Part shown: positions 1-5,190 of the stretch, one piece after another
Layout of the letters: each line of letters begins with the position of its first letter
Numbering within the stretch: position 1 is the stretch's first letter
DNA from: Roseomonas sp.
GTDB lineage: Bacteria > Pseudomonadota > Alphaproteobacteria > Acetobacterales > Acetobacteraceae
NCBI GenBank assembly: GCA_020249415.1
Contig: JADCFR010000201.1
Coordinates: forward strand, 1-5,310
DNA length: 5,310 bases
Reading direction: 5' to 3'
Made by a program: the position numbers and the translations under genes
Notes under the pieces: model-generated
The model's input: the letters and a program-made list of their open reading frames with translations, nothing else
Databases searched by the model: none
What the model was told of the DNA's origin: nothing

Positions 1-1
1 C

Positions 2-583
2 ACACCTTATGAGAGCACCACTGGCAATGCCGCGCTGAAAGGCCCGCGCAACCTGGATGCCGCGCGCGCTGCCATCCGTGCGGCGGGCTATAATGGTGAG
101 AAGGTTGTGATCATCAACCCGAGTGATTTCCCGACCATCGGCCCCTTCGGCCATGTCATGGCCGATTTGTTGCGCCGGCTTGGGATGAATGTTGATCTGG
201 TGGAAACCGATTGGGGCACGGTGGTGCAGCGCCGCGCCAGCCGCGAACCGCCAGAGCGCGGCGGCTGGAGCATTTTCCATACCTGGTGGCCCAGCGTTTC
301 CATCATCAACCCGGCGGTCAGCGCCATTCTGCGCGGCATGGGCTCGCGCGGCTGGTTTGGCTGGTATGAAAACGCCCGTGTGGAAGAAGCGGCAGCGCAA
401 TGGCTGCTGGCCGAGACCGAAGCGGAGCAAAAGCGCCTGGCCGATGTGATCCAGCAGGAGAGTTTTGAGAATGTGCCCGTGCTGCCGCTCGGCCAGTTCT
501 TCATCGCCAGCGCCTATCGCGCCGGGCTTTCCGGCTTTGTTCCAGGCACCGGCGCCTATCCCTGGAATATTCGGAGGGGTTGA
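2..583 (+). CDS. ABC transporter substrate-binding protein, family 5 (C-terminal part, 5' truncated by window)
   Basis: The frame is open from base 2 to a TGA at 581-583 and gives 193 residues of a protein that normally has about 500-540, so only the C-terminal third or so is present. It reads as the end of an SBP_bac_5 (DppA/OppA-like) periplasmic binding protein. The visible hallmarks are a GYNGEKVVIINPSD segment near residues 30-43, LLRRLGMNVDL, then DWGTVVQRRASREPPERGGW, and a late VPVLPLGQFF block. Family members capture peptides, opines, glutathione or similar solutes in the periplasm and deliver them to an ABC permease. The substrate cannot be read from this fragment, and the signal peptide lies outside the window. 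The stop overlaps the first possible start of the downstream hydrolase, which suggests one operon and perhaps a shared substrate (inference). No frameshift is seen. Family call strong, specificity unknown. Confidence 0.9.
   Translation, partial: TPYESTTGNAALKGPRNLDAARAAIRAAGYNGEKVVIINPSDFPTIGPFGHVMADLLRRLGMNVDLVETDWGTVVQRRASREPPERGGWSIFHTWWPSVSIINPAVSAILRGMGSRGWFGWYENARVEEAAAQWLLAETEAEQKRLADVIQQESFENVPVLPLGQFFIASAYRAGLSGFVPGTGAYPWNIRRG
573..579 (+). promoter_or_regulatory. Shine-Dalgarno site deciding the hydrolase start
   Basis: GGAGGGG lies inside the last codons of the binding-protein gene. It is 9 bases from ATG 589 but has zero spacing from the TTG at 580, which favours ATG 589. Its position before the upstream stop (581-583) fits translational coupling of the two genes. 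Confidence 0.55.
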
Positions 584-588
584 AGGCA

Positions 589-1635
589 ATGCCCAGGCTT
601 TCAAGAGACCAAATGCGCGGCAAGGCGCAAACCGTGCAGGGCTTGGTGGATCCCGCCGTGCTTGGGTCCACACTCATGCATGAACATTTGATTTGGGATT
701 TGCGCCCCCCGCCGCTGCGGCAGGGCGATCAGGGGGAAGAACCGGGGCTTGCCAATCACTGGGGCATGACGACTTCGGTTGCCGGTTCACCCGCCAATCT
801 GCATCAGCCAAGCGTTGAGGTCGCGATTGAAGCTGTCGCAGAAGCCGTTGCGCATGGTTGCCAGACGATTGTGGAATTGACGATTGGTGGCATCAGCCCC
901 AATCCGAATGGCCTGAAGCAAGTCAGCGACGCCACGGGCTGCCATATCGTCATGGGCTGCGGGCATTATGTGGAAGAATACCAGCCGCCGGAAAACCATC
1001 ACCGCAGCATTGATGATTTCGCCGCCGAGATGGTTTCCCAGGTGCAGGAAGGGCTTTGGGGCACCGAAGTGCGCGCCGGGCTGCTGGGGGAGATTGGCTG
1101 CCAGAACCCCTGGACTCCGCTGGAACGCCGCGTGCTGGAAGCGGCACTGATGGCACAAAAGGAAACCGGCGCGGCGCTGACCATCCATCCCGGGCGGCGT
1201 CAGGATCAACCGCAGGAGGTGATGGAGTTCATCAAGGCGCGCGGCGGTGATCCCTCACGCACCATCATGGACCATATTGATCGCACCGTGTTTGATGAGG
1301 ATGCGCTGTTTCGCCTGGCTGATACGGGCGTGGTGCTGGAATGGGATTTGTTTGGCCAGGAAAGCTGCCTCTATCCGCTCAACCCGGATGTGGATATGCC
1401 CAATGATGCCGGGCGGCTACGCGCCATGCGCAAGATTCTGGATCGTGGCCATAGGGGGCAGATCGTGATTGCGCATGATATCTGCCACCGGTCGCATATG
1501 ACCCGCTGGGGAGGTTGGGGCTACGCGCATATCCACCGCATCATCATCCCACTGATGCGCCGGCGCGGTTTTTCGGAAGCCGAGATCAAGGAAATTCTGG
1601 TGGATACACCAAGGCGCCTGCTGACCTTCATCTGA
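589..1635 (+). CDS. Phosphotriesterase-family metal-dependent hydrolase (PF02126)
   Basis: A 348-residue amidohydrolase-superfamily TIM barrel of the phosphotriesterase group. The ligands expected for a binuclear metal site are all visible: His31 and His33 (LMHEHL), Glu168 (GLLGEIG), His200 (LTIHPG), His229 (MDHID) and Asp297 (IAHDICHR). Glu168 occupies the place of the carboxylated lysine of bacterial phosphotriesterase, as in the E. coli Php subgroup. This makes a lactonase or ester hydrolase at least as likely as an organophosphatase (inference). No signal peptide or membrane segment is seen, so it is probably cytosolic. The start is uncertain. ATG at 589 has GGAGGGG at 573-579 at a workable distance. 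TTG at 580 sits directly against that site and overlaps the upstream stop. ATG at 613 (residue 9) would also keep the whole domain. It follows a solute-binding protein, so its substrate may be the imported compound. Family call strong, substrate unknown. Confidence 0.88.
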   Translation: MPRLSRDQMRGKAQTVQGLVDPAVLGSTLMHEHLIWDLRPPPLRQGDQGEEPGLANHWGMTTSVAGSPANLHQPSVEVAIEAVAEAVAHGCQTIVELTIGGISPNPNGLKQVSDATGCHIVMGCGHYVEEYQPPENHHRSIDDFAAEMVSQVQEGLWGTEVRAGLLGEIGCQNPWTPLERRVLEAALMAQKETGAALTIHPGRRQDQPQEVMEFIKARGGDPSRTIMDHIDRTVFDEDALFRLADTGVVLEWDLFGQESCLYPLNPDVDMPNDAGRLRAMRKILDRGHRGQIVIAHDICHRSHMTRWGGWGYAHIHRIIIPLMRRRGFSEAEIKEILVDTPRRLLTFI

Positions 1636-1646
1636 AGCCAGGGGCA

Positions 1647-1683
1647 GGCTGATCTATCTTTGAATCAGCCCGCTCATCGGGCT
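1647..1683. terminator. Possible shared 3' structure between convergent genes
   Basis: Between the hydrolase and thiG stops there are two overlapping inverted repeats. One is GGCTGAT (1647-1653) with ATCAGCC (1664-1670). The other is AGCCCG (1667-1672) with CGGGCT (1678-1683). They share bases and so are mutually exclusive. Neither is followed by a clear T-run on either strand, so an intrinsic terminator is not proven. The position at a convergent junction is the main support. Confidence 0.3.
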
Positions 1684-2442
1684 TGACGCATCCGCGCTGT
1701 AATTGCGCGGCATGCGCCCGGCAAGGAAGGCATGGCGCCCGGCTTCCACTGCGGCCTTCATGGCACGCGCCATCCGTACCGGATGTTTCGCATGGGCAAT
1801 CGCGGAATTGAGCAAGACGGCATCGCAGCCAAGCTCCATCGCCAAGGCGGCATCGGATGCCGTGCCAATGCCCGCATCCACCAGCACCGGCACCTTGGCC
1901 TCCCGCTTGATGGCGCTGATCATATAGGGGTTCACCACCCCCATGCCGGAGCCAATCGGCGCACCCAGCGGCATGATGGCAACGCAGCCCATATCTTCCA
2001 GCCGCTTCGCCGCCAGCGGATCATCCGCGCAATAGACCATGACCTGAAAGCCATCGGCGATCAGCGCTTCCGCCGCTTCAAAGGTCGCTGGCATATCGGG
2101 GTAGAGGAAGGGCGCGGGGCCCAGCACTTCGAGCTTCACCAGGTTCCATCCCCCGGCTTCCCGCGCGAGCCTAAGCGTGCGCACCGCATCCTTGGCGGTG
2201 TGGCAGCCGGCGGTATTGGGCAGATAGGTATAGCGCTTGGGGGAGACATAATCCTGCAGCATCGGCGCCTTGGGGTCCGACAGGTTCACCCGGCGCACCG
2301 CGACAGTGACGATCTCGGCGCCCGAGGCTTCAATCGCGGCGGCGGTTTCGTCCAAATCCTTGTAGCGGCCCGTGCCCACAATCAGGCGGGATTGGAAGCG
2401 CTGGCCGGCCACCTGCCAGCTATCATCATCTGCGTCAGACAT
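1654..2442 (-). CDS. thiG: Thiazole synthase ThiG
   Basis: A 262-residue, full-length ThiG. It condenses 1-deoxy-D-xylulose 5-phosphate, dehydroglycine and sulfur carried on ThiS thiocarboxylate into the thiazole phosphate of thiamine, in the cytosol. The protein follows the family pattern from end to end: RLIVGTGRY at 19-27, TVAVRRVNL at 46-54, LPNTAGC at 74-80, the Schiff-base lysine Lys103 in VKLEVLG with Glu105, PLGAPIGSG at 158-166 (phosphate loop), the catalytic Asp189 in [14 protein letters not shown], and AFLAGRMP near the end. ATG is at 2442, two bases after the thiS stop. A GGGGGCGG run inside the end of thiS serves as ribosome site, so the two genes are probably co-translated. It converges on the hydrolase gene with only 18 bases between the stops. 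thiO or thiH, which would supply dehydroglycine, is not in the window. Nothing in the protein is odd. Confidence 0.97.
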   Translation of the reverse strand: MSDADDDSWQVAGQRFQSRLIVGTGRYKDLDETAAAIEASGAEIVTVAVRRVNLSDPKAPMLQDYVSPKRYTYLPNTAGCHTAKDAVRTLRLAREAGGWNLVKLEVLGPAPFLYPDMPATFEAAEALIADGFQVMVYCADDPLAAKRLEDMGCVAIMPLGAPIGSGMGVVNPYMISAIKREAKVPVLVDAGIGTASDAALAMELGCDAVLLNSAIAHAKHPVRMARAMKAAVEAGRHAFLAGRMPRNYSADASSPMSGLIQR

Positions 2443-2444
2443 GC

Positions 2445-2654
2445 TCAGCCGCCCCCGATGAAGTGAACGATTTCAAGCTTGTCGCCTTCATGCAGGGCAA
2501 CAGCGGCATAGGTGGAACGGGGCACGATTTCCTCATTACGCTCAACCGCCACTTTCCGCGTATCAAGGCCAATGGCGGCCAAAAGCGCCGCCACGGTGGC
2601 GCCCTGGGGCATTTGGCGGGGTTCCCCGTTCACGGAAATGGCGATGCCAGACAT
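2445..2654 (-). CDS. thiS: Sulfur carrier protein ThiS
   Basis: A 69-residue ubiquitin-fold sulfur carrier. It starts [12 protein letters not shown], carries [12 protein letters not shown] at 35-46, and ends in EIVHFIGGG. The C-terminal Gly-Gly is adenylated by ThiF and converted to thiocarboxylate, which ThiG uses as sulfur donor. Length and the triple-glycine end match the Bacillus-type ThiS. The frame can be extended upstream to a TTG at 2741, but the extra 29 residues are not family-like, so ATG at 2654 is preferred. No strong Shine-Dalgarno is seen before this ATG. The gene is first in a two-gene thiS-thiG unit that diverges from aroQ. Small size and the adjacent thiG make the call secure. 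Confidence 0.95.
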   Translation of the reverse strand: MSGIAISVNGEPRQMPQGATVAALLAAIGLDTRKVAVERNEEIVPRSTYAAVALHEGDKLEIVHFIGGG

Positions 2655-2764
2655 GGGCCCAATGTGGCGGGGCAGGGGCGGAAGGGCAAGCGCCAGGCCC
2701 GCTTGCCGGGCTTGGACCCCCCGTGCTAGCGCAAGCTTCAAGAGTTGTTCGCAAGGGAAGCGTC
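2655..2764. promoter_or_regulatory. Divergent thiS/aroQ leader region with a hairpin
   Basis: This 110-base gap must hold promoters for both thiSG (minus) and aroQ-accBC (plus). I could not pick convincing -35/-10 boxes. It contains a perfect 8-bp inverted repeat, GGCAAGCG (2685-2692) and CGCTTGCC (2700-2707), with a 7-base loop. An overlapping alternative stem lies at 2694-2701 and 2707-2714, so the two cannot form together. In the thiS transcript the structure would sit about 30 bases before the start codon. The conserved CUGAGA box of a TPP riboswitch is not visible on the minus strand. Confidence 0.4.
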
Positions 2765-3220
2765 GTGACCCCGCCTTTGATCGCCGTGCTGAACGGCCCC
2801 AATCTGAATATGCTGGGCGTGCGCGAGCCGGAGAAATACGGCACCGCCACGCTTGATGATGTGGAAGCGCTTTGCGCCGAGGTGGCGGATGCGCTTGGTC
2901 TCGCGATTGATTTCCGCCAGACCAATAGCGAAGGCGAATTGGTGACCTGGGTGCAGGAATGCCGAGGCCGCGCTGCCGGCATCATCATGAACCCAGCGGG
3001 GTATACCACGACGTCCATCGCCGTCATGGATGCGCTACTTGCCGTGGATGTGCCGGTGATTGAAGTGCATATCACGAATATCCATCGCCGGGAGGAATTC
3101 CGGCATCACAGCTTCATCTCCAAGGCTGCCACCGGCGTAATTTGCGGGCTTGGCGTTGAAGGCTATGCGCTGGCGATCCGCGCCATGGCGGGGCTGATCG
3201 CTCAGGATGAGGAAGCATGA
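2765..3220 (+). CDS. aroQ: Type II 3-dehydroquinate dehydratase AroQ
   Basis: A 151-residue type II dehydroquinase, normal length for the family. It converts 3-dehydroquinate to 3-dehydroshikimate in the shikimate pathway as a cytosolic dodecamer. GTG at 2765 is preferred because AAGGGAAG (2753-2760) precedes it and the protein then starts in family register. A GTG at 2723 would add 14 unlikely residues. Visible active-site residues are Asn13 (LNGPNLN), Arg20 and Tyr25 (the lid REPEKYG, with the catalytic base Tyr25), Asn76, Asp89, His102 (EVHITN) and Arg113 (REEFRHHS). The usual histidine of the THTS motif is Thr82 here (TTTS), and the arginine of RDA is Met88. The stop overlaps the accB start as ATGA. 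Linkage of aroQ to accB-accC is common in Proteobacteria. Family call strong; the Thr82 change leaves some doubt about exact kinetics or substrate. Confidence 0.93.
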   Translation: MTPPLIAVLNGPNLNMLGVREPEKYGTATLDDVEALCAEVADALGLAIDFRQTNSEGELVTWVQECRGRAAGIIMNPAGYTTTSIAVMDALLAVDVPVIEVHITNIHRREEFRHHSFISKAATGVICGLGVEGYALAIRAMAGLIAQDEEA

Positions 3221-3699
3221 CCAAGGACCTGCAATTCGACCCGGCGACGATCCGGGAATTGGCGCAAATCCTGCGCGAGAGCGACCTGACCGAGATTGAG
3301 CTGGTTGACAATGACATGCGGGTCAAGCTGGTCCGGCAGGTGACGGTGGCAGCAATGGCGATGCCGGTGGCCGCTGCTGCCCATGCCGCGCCTGCTGCCG
3401 CGCCCGCGGCTGCTATTGCCGCGCCCGCGCCTGCAGCGCCTGCCGCTGAGGTGGATGCGGACCATCCCGGCGCCGTCAACAGCCCCATGGTGGGGGTTGC
3501 CTATCTTTCGCCCGAACCTACCTCGGCCCCCTTCGTCACCATTGGCAGCAAGGTGGCGCAAGGCCAGACGCTGATGCTGATTGAGGCCATGAAGACCTAT
3601 AACCAAATCAAGGCGCCGCGCGCCGGCACCGTCACGCGCATTCTGGTGGAAAGCGGCACGCCGGTGGAATTCGGCGAACCGCTGATGATTGTCGAGTAA
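3217..3699 (+). CDS. accB: Biotin carboxyl carrier protein of acetyl-CoA carboxylase, AccB
   Basis: A 160-residue BCCP, which carries the biotin that shuttles carboxyl groups from biotin carboxylase to the AccAD carboxyltransferase. The N-terminal segment (about 1-42, DPATIRELAQILRESDLTEIEL) is typical. A flexible Ala/Pro linker runs from about 45 to 78, and the biotinyl domain from about 83 to 160. The biotinylated residue is Lys126 in EAMKT (codon 3592-3594). A thumb-like loop, LSPEPTSAPF, is at 97-106, as in true acetyl-CoA carboxylase BCCPs. ATG 3217 overlaps the aroQ stop by four bases, and a GAGGAAG run lies just upstream, so translation is likely coupled. The linker DNA (about 3350-3450) is a GCC/GCG/CCG-rich low-complexity stretch, a likely site of length variation. 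Call secure. Confidence 0.97.
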   Translation: MTKDLQFDPATIRELAQILRESDLTEIELVDNDMRVKLVRQVTVAAMAMPVAAAAHAAPAAAPAAAIAAPAPAAPAAEVDADHPGAVNSPMVGVAYLSPEPTSAPFVTIGSKVAQGQTLMLIEAMKTYNQIKAPRAGTVTRILVESGTPVEFGEPLMIVE

Positions 3700-3726
3700 T
3701 GGCGCGCTCGGCTGGGGTGGCACATC

Positions 3727-5085
3727 ATGTTCGGTAAGGTGCTGATCGCCAATCGGGGTGAGATTGCGCTGCGCGTCCATCGGGCGTGCCAGGAAATGGG
3801 CATTCGGACAGTCGCGGTGCATTCCACCGCCGATGCCACGGCGATGCATGTGCGCTTTGCCGATGAAAGCGTGTGCATCGGCCCGCCGGCCGCGCGTGAT
3901 TCCTATTTGAATATGGCGGCGGTGATTTCCGCCGCCATGGTGACCGGCGCGGATGCGATCCATCCGGGTTATGGGTTCCTTTCGGAAAATGCGCGCTTTG
4001 CCGAAATGGTGGAAGCGCATGGGCTGAAATTCATCGGCCCCGCGCCCGAGCATATCCGCATGATGGGCGACAAGATCGCCGCCAAGGACGCGATGCGGAG
4101 CCTTGGCGTGCCGCTGGTGCCGGGTTCCATGGGCGCGCTTGAAACCCTGGACCAGGCGCGCGAAGTGGCCGAGGCGGTGAAATACCCCGTGCTGATCAAG
4201 GCCGCCGCCGGCGGCGGTGGGCGCGGCATGAAGGTAGCCCGCAGCGCCGATGAGCTTGAGGAAGCCTGGAGTGTCGCGCGCACCGAAGCCAAGGCGGCTT
4301 TTGGTGATGATAGCGTCTATCTGGAAAAATACCTCGATCGGCCGCGGCATATTGAATTGCAGGTGCTGGCCGACACACACGGCAATGTGGTGCATTTCGG
4401 GGAGCGTGATTGTTCCCTGCAACGGCGCCATCAGAAGCTGGTGGAAGAAGCAGGCAGCCCGGCGCTGGATGCCGAAGCGCGCGATGCCTTGGGTGCCACC
4501 GTGACCGCGGGGCTATCAAAACTTGGCTATCGCAATGCCGGTACCCTGGAATTCCTGTGGCAGGATGGGCAATTCGCCTTCATTGAGATGAATACGCGCG
4601 TGCAGGGGGAACACGCGGTGACCGAAATGGTCTGCGGCATTGACCTGGTGAAGGAACAAATCCGTATCGCCGCTGGTGAGGCTTTGGGCTATGGCCAGAA
4701 GGATATCCTTTTCTATGGCCATGCGATTGAATGCCGCATCACCGCGGAAGACCCCGAGACTTTCGCGCCCAATCCCGGCAAGGTGACGACCTATCACGCG
4801 CCGGGCGGGCTTGGGGTGCGCGTGGATAGTGCGCTTTATTCGGGCTATGTGGTGCCGCCGCATTATGACAGTCTGGTTGCGAAACTGATTGTGCATGCGC
4901 CCACGCGCGCCGAGGCCATCGGCCGCATGCGGCGTGCGCTTGGTGAAATGGTCGTGGCGGGGATCAAGACAACGCTGCCGCTGCATCAGGCGGTGATGGA
5001 AGCCCCCGAATTCCAGGATGGCGATTACACCATCCATTGGCTAGAGAGGTTTGTTTCGGACCGGAATACCGACGCGGCAGGGTGA
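3727..5085 (+). CDS. accC: Biotin carboxylase subunit of acetyl-CoA carboxylase, AccC
   Basis: A 452-residue, full-length biotin carboxylase (E. coli AccC has 449). It carboxylates BCCP-biotin with bicarbonate and ATP, the first half of malonyl-CoA synthesis. It starts MFGKVLIANRGEIALR. The ATP-grasp residues are present: Lys116, Lys158, the glycine-rich loop AAAGGGGRGM at 159-168, His208, Glu275 and Glu287. Catalytic Arg291, Gln293 and Glu295 and the arginine of ECRITAEDP (Arg337) are also there. Two loops depart from the E. coli-type sequence: NTRVQGEHAV at 289-298 (usual QVEHPV) and EEAGSP at 240-245 (usual EEAPSP). A GGGGTGG run is placed 6 bases before the ATG, and the gap to accB is 27 bases. 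The ending (TIHWLERF) is normal and short, so this is the stand-alone bacterial subunit, not a propionyl- or methylcrotonyl-CoA carboxylase alpha chain. Last gene of the aroQ-accB-accC unit. Confidence 0.97.
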   Translation: MFGKVLIANRGEIALRVHRACQEMGIRTVAVHSTADATAMHVRFADESVCIGPPAARDSYLNMAAVISAAMVTGADAIHPGYGFLSENARFAEMVEAHGLKFIGPAPEHIRMMGDKIAAKDAMRSLGVPLVPGSMGALETLDQAREVAEAVKYPVLIKAAAGGGGRGMKVARSADELEEAWSVARTEAKAAFGDDSVYLEKYLDRPRHIELQVLADTHGNVVHFGERDCSLQRRHQKLVEEAGSPALDAEARDALGATVTAGLSKLGYRNAGTLEFLWQDGQFAFIEMNTRVQGEHAVTEMVCGIDLVKEQIRIAAGEALGYGQKDILFYGHAIECRITAEDPETFAPNPGKVTTYHAPGGLGVRVDSALYSGYVVPPHYDSLVAKLIVHAPTRAEAIGRMRRALGEMVVAGIKTTLPLHQAVMEAPEFQDGDYTIHWLERFVSDRNTDAAG

Positions 5086-5099
5086 CAAGATAATGGTTT

Positions 5100-5169
5100 C
5101 CAAAGGCCTCGGGCCTTTGGTGGGAGGGTTTCAGGGAGGGCAAAGCCCTCCCTGACCTCCCCCTCCCCC
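5100..5169. repeat. Palindromic intergenic element: two perfect hairpins with G4 motifs on both strands
   Basis: Hairpin 1 pairs CCAAAGGCC (5100-5108) with GGCCTTTGG (5112-5120) over a 3-base loop. Hairpin 2 pairs TCAGGGAGGGC (5131-5141) with GCCCTCCCTGA (5145-5155) over an AAA loop. A nested outer repeat joins GGGAGGG (5122-5128) to CCCTCCC (5161-5167). The plus strand 5122-5140 fits a canonical G-quadruplex (four GGG runs, loops 1, 5, 1). The minus strand 5170-5146 also fits (loops 1, 6, 1). The element starts 14 bases after accC and has no U-tract, so it is not a standard intrinsic terminator. It may mark or protect the accC mRNA end, or be a REP/BIME-like dispersed element (inference). 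Only one copy is in this window. Confidence 0.65.
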
Positions 5170-5190
5170 CAGGGGAATCGCTTGAAAGGC
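5170..5190. repeat. Candidate terminal inverted repeat of the IS
   Basis: The segment beginning CAGGGGAATCGCTTG lies between the G/C-rich palindromic element and the transposase stop. A CAGGG-type outer end is what I recall for ISAs1-family elements, but only one end is visible, so the repeat cannot be confirmed here. Confidence 0.45.

Noticed and set aside
1732..2466. A 244-codon plus-strand frame opposite thiG
   Set aside because: Low-complexity His/Gly/Arg-rich translation, fully antisense to a canonical ThiG.
2655..2741. N-terminal extension of ThiS to a TTG at 2741
   Set aside because: The 29 extra residues do not resemble ThiS proteins, and ATG 2654 gives the normal length.
2723..2764. 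Earlier GTG start for aroQ at 2723
   Set aside because: The GTG at 2765 has a better ribosome site and gives the usual AroQ N-terminus.
3350..3450. GCC/GCG-rich stretch as a possible tandem repeat locus
   Set aside because: It encodes the Ala/Pro linker usual in BCCP. The units are irregular and need no further explanation.
3202..4431. A 409-codon open frame on the minus strand across accB and accC
   Set aside because: It is a shadow of GC-rich coding sequence. The translation is His/Arg/Gly-rich with no family resemblance, while the plus strand encodes two secure proteins.
4516..5037. A 173-codon minus-strand frame within accC
   Set aside because: Antisense shadow of accC with His/Arg-rich composition and no recognisable domain.
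5086..5130. Hairpin 1 as an intrinsic terminator of accC
   Set aside because: The stem is strong but is followed by TGGGAGGG rather than a T-run, so it was recorded as a repeat element instead.
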